A stretch of 64,000 nt of DNA, from contig JBBPYC010000048.1 of assembly GCA_038200275.1 (NCBI GenBank), positions 1 through 64,000 of the forward strand, written 5' to 3'. This DNA comes from JBBPYC01 sp038200275. GTDB lineage: Bacteria; Pseudomonadota; Gammaproteobacteria; Burkholderiales; Burkholderiaceae_C. The translations under genes and the position numbers were made by a program. How positions within the stretch are numbered: the stretch's first letter is position 1; every line of letters starts with the position of its first letter. Below the pieces are notes generated by a model. The model saw nothing but the letters and a program-made list of their open reading frames with translations. It was not told the DNA's origin and did no database searches. Of this stretch, positions 23,944 to 33,700 are shown piece after piece.

Positions 23944-25109
23944 CGACTGCGCTGCCGCGCCGTCTTGCAGCCACCGATGCGTTGCAGCAACTGGGTGCGT
24001 TCGATGCGGTGATCGATGCGCGCAGCGAAAGCGAACATGCGTTGGATCATCTGCCCGAGGCACAAAGCTGGCCGTCATTAAACGATGCCGAGCGGATTCA
24101 AGTGGGCACCTTGTACGCACAGGCCGGTGCGTTCGAAGCACAAAAAGTTGGCGCTGCGCTGGTGGCTGCCAACATTGCGCGCCACCTGACCGACCACGTC
24201 GCAAACTTGCCAAAAGCCTGGCGTCCGCTGATTTACTGCTGGCGCGGTGGCAAGCGCAGCGGCGCGCTGGCGCTGGTGCTGTCGCAGGTTGGCTTCCAGA
24301 CTACGTTGGTGGAGGGCGGCTACAAGGCGTTTCGGGCCGCGTTGCTGGCCGACCTGCCGCAGCAGGCGTCCCGGCTGCGCTACCGCGTGATTTGCGGGCC
24401 AACCGGCTCAGGCAAGACGCGGCTGCTCGACGCGCTGGCCGCTGCCGGCGCCCAAGTGCTCGACCTGGAGGCGCTGGCTTCGCACCGCAGTTCGGTGCTC
24501 GGCCTGTTGCCGGGTCGGCCGCAACCCTCGCAAAAACGCTTCGACACGCTGGTGTGGACGGCACTGCACGGCTTCGATGCCTCTCGTCCTGTGTATGTGG
24601 AGAGCGAAAGCAAAAAGGTCGGCAACCTGGCTGTGCCCGACGCACTGATGGCGGCGATGCGTGCGAGTCCCTGTCTGGACCTGCAGCTGAATGACGACGA
24701 GCGCGTCGCGTTGCTGTTGGAGGACTATGATTTCTTCGTCGAGCAGCCGGCGCTGTTTTGCGAACGGCTGCAAGCGCTGGAATCCCTGCGTGGCCATGAG
24801 GTGGTCGAGGGCTGGCAGAAACAGGTGCACGCGGGTGCGTTCGAGCGCGTCGTGCGGGAGCTGTTGATCACGCACTATGACCCGGGCTACCTGCAGTCGA
24901 TGAAACGCAATTTTGCCGAATACGCGCAGGCAAAAAAAATCGCACCAGCGGATCGTTCCGCGGGTGCGATGGCCGTGTTGGCCGCGCAGATTCTGGAAGG
25001 TGCGCCGGACGATTTAATTGATCGAATGGCGACCAGTGCTCAGGAAGACGCCGGCCCGCCACCCGTCGCAGCGGCGTCGCCGGTATCCGCTGCACCACCA
25101 TTTTCCTGA
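23940..25109 (+). CDS. mnmH: tRNA 2-selenouridine synthase (SelU/MnmH)
   Basis: A 389-residue protein with an N-terminal rhodanese domain and a C-terminal P-loop domain. The catalytic Cys100 lies in YCWRGGKRSG and the Walker A GPTGSGKT at about residues 153-160. The enzyme geranylates 2-thiouridine and replaces sulfur by selenium at the wobble base of some tRNAs. It is coupled to the esterase gene (ATGA). Its last 70 bases overlap a small gene on the opposite strand. No selD or selenoprotein gene is in this window. Length and motifs match YbbB of E. coli. Confidence 0.94.
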   Translation: MTTALPRRLAATDALQQLGAFDAVIDARSESEHALDHLPEAQSWPSLNDAERIQVGTLYAQAGAFEAQKVGAALVAANIARHLTDHVANLPKAWRPLIYCWRGGKRSGALALVLSQVGFQTTLVEGGYKAFRAALLADLPQQASRLRYRVICGPTGSGKTRLLDALAAAGAQVLDLEALASHRSSVLGLLPGRPQPSQKRFDTLVWTALHGFDASRPVYVESESKKVGNLAVPDALMAAMRASPCLDLQLNDDERVALLLEDYDFFVEQPALFCERLQALESLRGHEVVEGWQKQVHAGAFERVVRELLITHYDPGYLQSMKRNFAEYAQAKKIAPADRSAGAMAVLAAQILEGAPDDLIDRMATSAQEDAGPPPVAAASPVSAAPPFS

Positions 25110-25240
25110 TCGTCCTGCGGCTCGCTGCCGTCGTCCGGGCCGATCTTTCGCACCGCCTTGTTCTTCAGCTTTTCTTCCTTCTTGCGCTTCTTCGCAAGTT
25201 CCTTCTGGCGCTTCTCGAATCCGTAGTTGGGTGTAGCCAA
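25040..25240 (-). CDS. Small lysine-rich conserved protein
   Basis: A 66-residue protein starting MATPNYGFEKRQKELAKKRK, strongly basic to about residue 32 and acidic/Gly-Ala-rich after it. The N-terminal pattern is one I recognise from small uncharacterised proteins common in Burkholderiales, so it is likely real. The basic half may bind nucleic acid or ribosomes (inference). It overlaps the end of mnmH on the other strand by 70 bases. Confidence 0.65.
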   Translation of the reverse strand: MATPNYGFEKRQKELAKKRKKEEKLKNKAVRKIGPDDGSEPQDDQENGGAADTGDAAATGGGPASS

Positions 25241-25282
25241 GTCGTTGTTCCTCGTGTTGCTTGCACTTTAACAGCTTGACTG

Positions 25283-26488
25283 TCAACCAACGGGCAGCAC
25301 CGTCAGGGCTTGCTGAAGGTCTGTACGCAAATCAGCGACGTCTTCCAACCCGATGGAGAACCGGATCACGGTGCCGCGCGTTAAGTGGGCGGGCCAGCCC
25401 TTTCGCATCGTGCCTAACTCGTACGGGACCACCAGACTCATCGGCCCACCCCAGCTGTAGCCGAGCTTGAACAGCCGCAGTGCATCGCAGAATGCGTCGA
25501 CCTGCGCGGCGTCGTAGCGCTCATCGAGGACCACGCTGAACAGGCCAGCCGCCGCATCGCTCGCGCCGCACAGCGCTTGCCAATGCTCATGGCCGGGCGA
25601 ACCGGCCAGCGCCGGGTGCAGCACCTGCGCAAACGCCGGTTGCTGCTCGCACCATTGCGCCAACTCGCGTGCCGCTGCGTCGTGAGCCCGGTAGCGCAGC
25701 CACGTGCTGGGCAGCGCGCGCAGCACCGCTTCGCAGTCGTTGCCACTCACGCCGATGCCGAGCCGCATGTGCGTCAGCAGCACCCGCTCGTGCAGCGCAG
25801 GGTCGATCGTCACGATGCTGCCCATCAGCACGTCGCCCCCGCCACTCGGGTACTTGGTCAGGGCGTGGATCGACAAATCGACGGCAAGCGGCCCAGTGCC
25901 CGGCAGCAGATCGAACGCGTTGAACGCAATGCCTGCACCCCAGGTGTTGTCAAGCGCGCACAGGACCCCCCGATCCTTGCACAGCCGCACCTGACCGATC
26001 AGATCCGGAAACTCCATCGTGACGGAGCCCGGGGCTTCCAGCCAGACCAGCCGGGTGCGTTCGCTGATGGCGCTGCCCAAATCTTCGACGTCGAGCGGAT
26101 CGAACAGCCGGTGCGTGATGCCGAACTTCTGTAGTTCGCCCAACGCGAGTGCCTTGTTCGGGCCGTACGCGTTGTCGGGGATCAGGACTTCATCGCCCGC
26201 TGCCAGCAGCGCGAGCGATGTGATAGCAATCGCCGCCAGCCCGCTCGGCGCCAGCACGCAGTGCTTGCCGCGTTCGAGCGCGCGGATGCGTTCTTCCAAC
26301 GTGAAGGTGGTCGGCGTGCCGTGCAGGCCGTAGGTATAGCTGGTCTTGTTCTTCCAGTCGCGCGAACGCATTGCGGCAACGTTCGGGAAAATGACGGTGG
26401 AGGCCTTGTGCACTGCCGGCTGCGGCGCGGCAAAGCCGCCCGGGGGTTCGTATGCGTGGTGAATCAGTTCGGTGGCGGGACTTTTCAT
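25283..26488 (-). CDS. metC: Cystathionine beta-lyase type PLP enzyme
   Basis: A 401-residue Cys/Met-metabolism PLP-dependent enzyme. The PLP-binding lysine is in SIHALTKYPSGGGDVLMGS (about residue 210), with the cofactor-contacting SYTYGLHGTPTT near residue 50 and LEAPGSVTMEFPDL before it. MetC splits cystathionine to homocysteine, pyruvate and ammonia; the S-YTYGL and E-PGS pattern favours MetC over the gamma-synthase or gamma-lyase. The gene stands alone between a small protein and a DUF547 gene. Exact substrate is inferred from family resemblance. Confidence 0.88.
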   Translation of the reverse strand: MKSPATELIHHAYEPPGGFAAPQPAVHKASTVIFPNVAAMRSRDWKNKTSYTYGLHGTPTTFTLEERIRALERGKHCVLAPSGLAAIAITSLALLAAGDEVLIPDNAYGPNKALALGELQKFGITHRLFDPLDVEDLGSAISERTRLVWLEAPGSVTMEFPDLIGQVRLCKDRGVLCALDNTWGAGIAFNAFDLLPGTGPLAVDLSIHALTKYPSGGGDVLMGSIVTIDPALHERVLLTHMRLGIGVSGNDCEAVLRALPSTWLRYRAHDAAARELAQWCEQQPAFAQVLHPALAGSPGHEHWQALCGASDAAAGLFSVVLDERYDAAQVDAFCDALRLFKLGYSWGGPMSLVVPYELGTMRKGWPAHLTRGTVIRFSIGLEDVADLRTDLQQALTVLPVG

Positions 26489-26525
26489 GCGGCCCGATAT
26501 TAACGAGGCAGGCCCGCCAGCAAAG

Positions 26526-27371
26526 TCACCGCGCCACGTTCAACGCCCAGTCGTAATCGAGGAAGTCAAGCTGCCAGTCGCCTGAGCGCACCGCCTGCTG
26601 GTCTGCCGCGCTGTCGCTCAACTCGGCTGCGTGGCGCGAGAAGTAGGCCTCCAGGGAGTCGATGCCTCCGTACCCCTGCTCGAAATCCTTGCCGTACCAG
26701 TCGAACAGCTTCGACACCACCAGCCGCTTGCGCTGCGGTTCATAACGATTGCGGCTGCGGTCGGACAGAAAGCGCTGCGTCGCATCGGCGAGTTGCGCTT
26801 CGAGCCGATCGGCGACGAACGCTTCGCGTTGCAGCATCGGGCAGCCGATCGATGCGCAATTGACTGCGAAGTGGATGCGCGGCTCGTTGAAGGCGCCCGA
26901 CGCGCGGATCATGCCGTGCTCCACGCCGTCTAGGCTGCGCGATTGGCCCAGCAGTTGAAAAAATTCTTTCTTCCAGGGGCTTTGAAACAATCCGCCCAGG
27001 TCCTTGATCGATGCCAGATCCGGGTACTTCGTCAAAATCAGACTGACCGTGAATGCGTTGTAGGCGTTGATCAGAAACGCAAGCCGCTGCGGCTTGCTCC
27101 AGCCGTCGTACTCGCGCTGCGTGACCGCCGACAGACTCTTCAGGTACCCATCGAACGCGCCTCGCTGCTGCTTGAACGCAGCGTAGTGGACGGTGGACGA
27201 GTGGCCGTTCCTAGCCACCACCACATTGTCTTTCAGCAGCGCGGTCCAGGCCGCATGGCGCTGGTCGAACGCCGCAAATGCAGTGCCAGACCAAAGCGCA
27301 CCGCCAGCGATGAGGCTTGTGGCCGCGATGAAACGGCGCCGGCTGGGCAAGCCGATGTCGAGTAGCTTCAT
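26526..27371 (-). CDS. DUF547-domain exported protein
   Basis: A 281-residue exported protein with a twin-arginine signal (SRRRFIAATSLIAGG, residues 10-24, cleavage near AFA). The DUF547 domain follows, with FLINAYNAFTVSLIL, DLGGLFQSPWKKEFF, EHGMIRA and FAVNCASIGCPMLQREAF. The domain is widespread and of unknown biochemical function. It starts 43 bases behind the DedA-reductase gene, and the two are probably co-transcribed, which hints at a membrane or redox link without proof. Confidence 0.85.
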   Translation of the reverse strand: MKLLDIGLPSRRRFIAATSLIAGGALWSGTAFAAFDQRHAAWTALLKDNVVVARNGHSSTVHYAAFKQQRGAFDGYLKSLSAVTQREYDGWSKPQRLAFLINAYNAFTVSLILTKYPDLASIKDLGGLFQSPWKKEFFQLLGQSRSLDGVEHGMIRASGAFNEPRIHFAVNCASIGCPMLQREAFVADRLEAQLADATQRFLSDRSRNRYEPQRKRLVVSKLFDWYGKDFEQGYGGIDSLEAYFSRHAAELSDSAADQQAVRSGDWQLDFLDYDWALNVAR

Positions 27372-27413
27372 GGGGGCCTTCTCGATCGAGTTGATGGTGT
27401 TTTCGTGCTGCGG

Positions 27414-29561
27414 CTAACCGCGCCGCCACGTGTGGAACTTGCCTGCCCAGGTCAACAACTTCTGAGGCGCGTGTGCACGCTTCCAGTTGCCGGCCACGTA
27501 CTTGTTCGCCTCGGCCAGCGTGGGATAAATATGGATCGTGCCAAGGACCTGATTCAGACCCAGCTTGTGCTTCATCGCCAGCACGTATTCCGCGATCAGG
27601 TCGCCTGCGTGTTCACCGACGATCGTGACGCCGAGGATGCGATCCTTGCCCGGCACGGTCAGAACCTTGACGAAGCCCTGGGTCTCGCCGTCGGCAATCG
27701 CACGGTCGAGCTCTTCCATCTGGAATATCGTCACTTCATGCGGGATGTTCTTTTCCTTCGCTTCCTGCTCGTTCAGGCCCACGCGCGCCACTTCAGGCTC
27801 AACAAACGTCGCCCACGGGATCACGCGGTAGTCGGCCGTGAATGACCAGAACGGCTGCACCAATGCGTTGACGGCCGCATACCAGGCTTGATGCGCTGCG
27901 GTGTGCGTAAATTGATAAGGCCCAGCCACGTCGCCCGCCGCGTAAATGTTGGGCAAGTTGGTTTGCAGCAGGCCGTTCACGTCGACCGTCTTGTCGGTCT
28001 TCACGCCCAGCGCTTCCAGGCCGAAGCCTTTCAAGTTCGCAGCACGGCCGACCGCGACCAGCAGAGCGTCGAATTCAATGAATTCGTCCTTGCCCGCATG
28101 CTCGACGATCAGCCGCTTGGCATCGCCCTGCACGTCGACCGCTTTGGCTTTGTGCTCAAGCCGCACGTCAACGCCTTCGCTGCGGAACCGCGCAGCCACC
28201 ATCTTCGATATCTCCAGGTCCTCACGCGACATCAGCCGCGCACCCATTTCGACCTGGGTGACCTTGCAGCCCAGCCGCACAAACGTCTGCGCCAGCTCAC
28301 AACCAATCGGCCCGCCGCCGAGCACCACGAGCCGCTTCGGACGATTGCGCAATTGCCAGACGTTGTCGGACGTCAGGTAGTCGACCTGGTCAAGCCCGGG
28401 GATCGGCGGCACGAACGGGCGCGCGCCGGTCGCAATGACGATGCTGCGTGTGGTCAGCCGCTCGACCTGCCCGTCGTCCGCAGTGATCTCCACTTCCCAG
28501 GGTGAGACGATGCGCGCCGAGCCTTTGCGCACGTCGACGCCGAGTTCGGCATAGCGCTCGACCGAGTCGTGCGGCGCGATCTGCTGCACCACCCGCTCCA
28601 CGCGCTGCATCACGTCGGCGAACTCGTACTCGGCGGACGCCGAATGGATTCCAAATTCTTTTGAGCGCTGCATGTTGGACAACAACCGCGCCGATTTGAT
28701 CAACGCCTTGGACGGCACGCAACCGGTGTTCAGGCAATCCCCACCCATCTCGTTTTTCTCGACCAGGGTGACCTTGGCGCGGATCGTTGCCGCGATGTAG
28801 GCGCTGACCAGACCGGCCGAGCCCGCACCAATCACGATCAGGTTGCGGTCAAAGCTTTTCGGTCTGTCCCATTTCGCATAGACCTTGCGCGCCTTGAACA
28901 TATCGAGCACCTTTCGCGCCAGCAGGGGAAACACGCCGAGCAGCACCAGCGACGCCAGCAGCCCCGGTGACAACACGCCGGACAACGAGTCGATCTGCGC
29001 GAGCTGTGTGCCTGCGTTTACATAAACAATGGTGCCGGCCAGCATTCCGAGCTGGCTGACCCAGTAGAACGGCCAGACGCGGATCGGCGTGAGGCCCATC
29101 GCGAGGTTGATCACGAAGAACGGCACCACCGGCACCAGCCGCAACGTGAACAAATAGAACGCGCCGTCTTTCTCGACGCCGCGGTTCACGCTGGCCAGCC
29201 GCTCGGCGAAGCGCTGCTGCACCCAGTCGCGCAGCAACCAGCGCGAGGCGAGGAACGCACCGGTCGCACCGATGGCCGACGCAAACGACACGATCAACGT
29301 GCCCCAGCCAAGGCCGAACAGTGCGCCGGCCACCAAGGTCAGCACCGCCGCACCGGGCAATGACAGTGCAGCCACGGCCACGTAGATCGCGAAGAAGATC
29401 AATGCGGCCATCAGGGGCTGCCCGGCACGCCAGGCTTCCAGGCTCGTCTGGCTCTCTTTGATCGCCGACAGGCTCAGGTAGCGCTGAAGTCCAAACCCAA
29501 AAAACAGCACCACCAACAACACCAGAAATGCCACCAGCCACCATTTCAAATTTGCCCGCAT
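27414..29561 (-). CDS. DedA/VTT membrane domain fused to FAD disulfide reductase
   Basis: A 715-residue fusion. Residues 1-230 form a TVP38/DedA (VTT) membrane domain with ALSLPGAAVLTLVAGALFG and LRLVPVVPFFVINLAMGLTPI. From about 250 follows a class I pyridine nucleotide-disulfide reductase with FAD motif IVIGAGSAGLVSAYIAA, redox pair GGDCLNTGCVPS, NADPH motif VVLGGGPIGCELA and the dimerisation domain. It resembles mercuric reductase or dihydrolipoamide dehydrogenase, but no metal-binding HMA domain or mer genes are nearby. This fusion type is known in proteobacteria; its substrate is not settled. The ATG at 29561 is chosen with an upstream AAGGG. It is followed by the DUF547 gene. Confidence 0.9.
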   Translation of the reverse strand: MRANLKWWLVAFLVLLVVLFFGFGLQRYLSLSAIKESQTSLEAWRAGQPLMAALIFFAIYVAVAALSLPGAAVLTLVAGALFGLGWGTLIVSFASAIGATGAFLASRWLLRDWVQQRFAERLASVNRGVEKDGAFYLFTLRLVPVVPFFVINLAMGLTPIRVWPFYWVSQLGMLAGTIVYVNAGTQLAQIDSLSGVLSPGLLASLVLLGVFPLLARKVLDMFKARKVYAKWDRPKSFDRNLIVIGAGSAGLVSAYIAATIRAKVTLVEKNEMGGDCLNTGCVPSKALIKSARLLSNMQRSKEFGIHSASAEYEFADVMQRVERVVQQIAPHDSVERYAELGVDVRKGSARIVSPWEVEITADDGQVERLTTRSIVIATGARPFVPPIPGLDQVDYLTSDNVWQLRNRPKRLVVLGGGPIGCELAQTFVRLGCKVTQVEMGARLMSREDLEISKMVAARFRSEGVDVRLEHKAKAVDVQGDAKRLIVEHAGKDEFIEFDALLVAVGRAANLKGFGLEALGVKTDKTVDVNGLLQTNLPNIYAAGDVAGPYQFTHTAAHQAWYAAVNALVQPFWSFTADYRVIPWATFVEPEVARVGLNEQEAKEKNIPHEVTIFQMEELDRAIADGETQGFVKVLTVPGKDRILGVTIVGEHAGDLIAEYVLAMKHKLGLNQVLGTIHIYPTLAEANKYVAGNWKRAHAPQKLLTWAGKFHTWRRG

Positions 29562-29658
29562 TGCCCAGCCCTTGTTGTTCGTTGTTTTGATTTCGACGCG
29601 GCACAATTGGTCTGCGACCACCGTATTACGCATCAAAGTGCGTTGTCGTTACATCGGG

Positions 29659-29664
29659 TTGACA
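29659..29664 (+). promoter_or_regulatory. Possible -35 element for the MTA phosphorylase gene
   Basis: A perfect TTGACA lies 52 bases before the start codon at 29716. The region 17 bases downstream lacks a good -10, so this is only a candidate. Confidence 0.25.
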
Positions 29665-29715
29665 GCCGTCGCAGCCGACCATCACCACTGAGCACACTGA
29701 GAGCGTCAACAAAGC

Positions 29716-30588
29716 ATGGATGAGATTCGCATTGGCCTGTTTGGCGGCAGCGGTTTCTACCGCATGGAAGGCCTGACCGATGTGCGCGAGCAGGTCATCG
29801 ACACCCCCTTCGGGCGCCCGTCGGACGCGTTGCTGCTCGGCCACCTGCACGGCGTGCCCGTGGCATTCCTCGCCCGCCACGGACGCAGCCACGGCTTGCT
29901 GCCAAGTGAGATCCCTTACCGCGCGAATGTCTATGCGATGAAATCGCTCGGCGTGCAGTATTTGATCTCGGTCTCGGCAGTCGGGTCGATGCGTGAGCAG
30001 GTAGCGCCGCTTGACATGGTGCTGCCGGACCAGTACCTGGACTTCACGAAAAAACGCGACGCCACGTTCTTCGGCGGTAGCGCCGTCGCGCATGTGTCGC
30101 TCGCCGATCCGATCTGCCCGGCGCTCAGCGGCGTGCTCGGTGCCGCATTCGATGAAGTGCAGTTCGCCGACGTGAAGCTGCACCGCGGTGGCACCTATGT
30201 CTGCATCGAAGGCCCTGCCTTCTCCACCCGGGCCGAGTCGAATTTTTACCGAGGCATCGGCGCCATGGTGATCGGCATGACCAACATGCCGGAAGCACGA
30301 CTCGCGCGCGAAGCCGAGATGGCTTACGCATCGCTGGCGCTGGTGACCGATTTCGACTGCTGGCATCCGCAGCAGGCCTGCGTAACGGCGGAGCTGGCGA
30401 TCGCCAACCTGATGGGCAACGCTGAGCGCGCGCAAGTCGTGATCGCCGCCGCGGTCAAGCGCCTGGCAGCCGGCTGGCCCGATTCGCCAGCCCACCGCGC
30501 CCTCGATTCGGCGCTGGTCACGCAGCCCGCCCAGATGGGCGAAGCCGTGCGCCAGCGGCTCGGTGCGCTGATCGCCCGCTTCGGCTGA
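29716..30588 (+). CDS. mtnP: S-methyl-5'-thioadenosine phosphorylase
   Basis: A 290-residue family 2 purine nucleoside phosphorylase. Seen: the phosphate loop FGGSGFYR near residue 10, LARHGRSHGLLPSEIPYRANVYAMKSLGV, SVSAVGSMRE, the EGPAFSTRAES block and GMTNMPEARLAREAEMAYASL, ending in TDFDCWH. It splits methylthioadenosine (or methylthioinosine) by phosphate in the methionine salvage pathway. The TDxDCW aspartates are those that favour adenine in MTAP; a methylthioinosine specificity cannot be ruled out. It is divergent from the DedA-reductase gene and stands alone. Confidence 0.92.
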   Translation: MDEIRIGLFGGSGFYRMEGLTDVREQVIDTPFGRPSDALLLGHLHGVPVAFLARHGRSHGLLPSEIPYRANVYAMKSLGVQYLISVSAVGSMREQVAPLDMVLPDQYLDFTKKRDATFFGGSAVAHVSLADPICPALSGVLGAAFDEVQFADVKLHRGGTYVCIEGPAFSTRAESNFYRGIGAMVIGMTNMPEARLAREAEMAYASLALVTDFDCWHPQQACVTAELAIANLMGNAERAQVVIAAAVKRLAAGWPDSPAHRALDSALVTQPAQMGEAVRQRLGALIARFG

Positions 30589-30663
30589 TCCGCCTAGCCA
30601 GCGTTGATGGTGGCGACAAAACGCCCTGTACGCGACGTTTGGAGCGTGACCGACACATTCCAG

Positions 30664-30757
30664 CGGGGGCCGCGGAGCTGGCTCCGCCAGGCCGCAGGCG
30701 CTGCCCCCAGCAGGGGGAAGCCGAGAGCCGACCGAAGGGAGCGAAGGCTGGGGGCGA
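30664..30757. repeat. REP-like intergenic element with hairpin
   Basis: A GC-rich stretch between two convergent genes containing CCCCC-AGCA-GGGGG (30704-30717) flanked by GGCCGC- and GCGAAGG-type blocks. It resembles short intergenic repeats common in Comamonadaceae and related Burkholderiales as I recall them. It may end transcripts from mtnP and hrpA. Only one copy is in this window, so repeat status is not shown here. Confidence 0.45.
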
Positions 30758-30758
30758 G

Positions 30759-33700
30759 CTAAAGAACCAGTTGACTCCATGCCTTGTCAAGCCGCTTCGC
30801 ACTGACCGGCTGCGGTGTGCGCAGCTCCTGCGCGAAGAAGCTGATGCGCAGCTCCTCAATCAGCCAGCGGAAGTCCTGCATGGCCGCATCCGGTGTGCCG
30901 CGCCGCTCGGCGGCCAGCCGCCAGTAGCGCTGCTCAAGCGGTCGAAGCTCAGCCAGCCGGGCCGCATCGCGCGCGGGGTCGGCACGCAACTTGTCGAGCC
31001 GCATCGCAATCCCTTTGAGGTAGCGCGGATGGTGCTGCAGCGCGGTCCAGCTTGCATCCGTCAAGAAGCGCTTGCCCACCAACCGTTGCAACTGGGCTTG
31101 CGCGTCCTGCACGGCATCCGGCGCGTTTTTCGTGTCCTTGATCTTGCGCAATGCGGCGGCGTACTCGCCCAGGATGGTGGCCGCGAGCCGCGCGACTTCG
31201 TTGGCGATCAACGTCAGCCGCGCACGGCCCTCTTCGATGCGGCGCTTGAACGCGGGCTCATCGGTCGGCAGCGGCTCCTGCAGGAACGCCCGGTCCAGCG
31301 CCACTTCGATGACCTGGCTGCGCAACGCCTCGATGGTGCTGCCACCAGCCACCTGCATGTAGGCCACTTCCATCTTTTGCAAATCGGGGATGTTTTTCTC
31401 CAGATACTTCAGCGCGTCTTTCAACTGCAGCGCGAACAGCCGGCGCAGCCCGGCGCGGTGCTTGGCAGCGGCCACGTCCGGTTCGTCGAACACTTCGATG
31501 CGTACCCGATCGCCCGCATCGATCAGCGCGGGGAAGCCGATCATGCTGTGCTTGCCTTGGCCAATTTCGAGCAGCTCTGGCAGGCTGCCGAACGTCCAGG
31601 CGATGTACGTCGCCGCAGCCGGCACGGAGGTCTTGGCTATGTTTTTTGTAGCTAAAGGTGAAGACGCAGCCTGCGGCCCTGCCCTGTTTGATTCAATTTC
31701 TGTCGCCAATGCAGTCTGTTTGGCCACCTGCACGCCCGCCAACGCCTGAAACGCACCGCGTGCCTGCGTGCCCCACTGGCTCTTGAGGGCGGCCAGATTG
31801 CGCCCGGTGTCTAGCTGCCGGCCGTGCTCATCGATTACGCGGAAGTTCATGAACAAATGCGCTGGCAGCGATTCGAGCTTGAAGTCATTGCGCGTCACGT
31901 CGAGGCTGGTGGCGTCCCGCACCTGCTTCAACAGTGCATCGGTCAAGGTGCCGTGGGTCCAACGCTCTGCAGCGGTGAGCACCTCGGCCAACCGTGCGGC
32001 GCTCTCAGGCAACGGTACGAAACGCGAACGTGGCCGCTGCGGCAGGCTCTTGATCAGCGCCTGGATCTTGTCTTTCAACATGCCCGGCACCAGCCATTCG
32101 GCGCGTTCTACATTGGCCTGGTTCAGCACGAACAGCGGCACCGTCACGGTCAGGCCGTCTTTCGCATCGCCTGGCTCGTGCAGGTAGCTCGCGGCGCAAT
32201 CCACACCGCCCAGGCGGATCATTTTCGGGAATGCATCGGTGGTGATGCCAGCGGCTTCGTGGCGCATCAATTCGTCGCGGGTCAGCGTGAGCAACCCCGG
32301 GCGCTGTCTGACGGTCGCGCGCCACCACGCCTGCAGCCCATGGCCGCTGGCCACGTCGGCTGGCAGATGGCTGTCGTAGAACGCGTAGATCAGCTCGTCG
32401 TCGACCAGCACATCTTGTCGACGTGACTTGTGTTCGAGGTCCTGCACCTGCGCAATCAGCTTGCGGTTCGCAGCGAGAAACGGCAGATCGGTGTCCCACT
32501 GGTCGGCGACCAATGCCTCGCGGATGAAGATTTCACGCGCACCGCTCGGATCGATCCGCGCATAGTTGATGCGGCGGCCGGTGTAGACCACGAGCCCATA
32601 GAGCGTGGCCCGTTCCAGCGCAACGACTTCGGCCGCCTTCTTCTCCCAGTGCGGCTCGAGCAACTGTTTCTTCAGCAAATGCGCGCCGACTTGCTCGATC
32701 CACGGCGGGTCGATGCTGGCGATGCCGCGGCCGAACAGGCGCGTCGTCTCGACCAGTTCGGCCGCAACGATCCAGCGGCCCGGCTTCTTCGCAAGATGCG
32801 CGCCCGGGTGGCGGTAGAAGCGGATGCCGCGCGCGCCGAGGTAGACATCGTCGTCCTCGGCCTTGCAGCCGATGTTGCCCAAGAGACCCGCCAGCATGGA
32901 CAGATGCACTTGCTCATAGCTGGCAGGCTTCGGGTTCACGGGCCACTTGTGCTCGGCCACCACGATCTGCAGTTGCGAATAAATGTCGCGCCATTCGCGC
33001 ACGCGCCGGATGTTGACGAAGTTCTGGCGCAGCAGTTGTTCGTACTGGCGATTCGACAGTTTGTGTGTGCCTGCAGCGACCACGGCGGTAGCTGCAGGTG
33101 CTTCAGTCGGCGGCGGGCGCACCAGGCGTTGCGCGACGGGCAGCACCGCGACGCTGGCCCGCTTCGGGCCGGTCTGTGCGGCATGCATCTCGCGTCGACT
33201 CGTCGGTGCATGACCGCCGCGCGCATCGGCCAGCCACTGCCAGAGCTTGAGGTAGCCGCTGAATTCGCTCTTCTCGTCATCGAACTTGGCGTGCGCCTGG
33301 TCGGCCTGCGCCTGCAGCTCCATCGGCCGATCGCGCACGTCCTGCACGCTCAACGCGCTCGCGATCACCAGTACCTCTTGCAGCGCCTGCCGATCGCGCG
33401 CTTCCAGGATCATGCGGCCGACCCGGGGGTCGAGTGGCAAGCGGCTCAACTCGGCCCCCATCGGCGTCAACACGTTGGCCTCATCGACCGCACCGAGTTC
33501 GGCCAGCAATTGATAACCGTCTGCGATCGCGCGCCGCGGCGGCGGCTCGATGAACGGAAATTCCTCCACCGCACCAAGCCGCAGCGCCTTCATGCGCAAA
33601 ATCACGCCGGCCAGCGAGCTGCGCAGGATCTCCGGGTCGGTAAAGCGCGGCCGTGCCGAGAAGTCGACCTCTTCGTAGAGCCGGATGCAGATGCCGTTGG

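Noticed and set aside
30664..30757. Intrinsic terminator with T-run for hrpA
   Set aside because: A hairpin exists but no T-run follows on either strand, so it is listed only as a repeat-like element.
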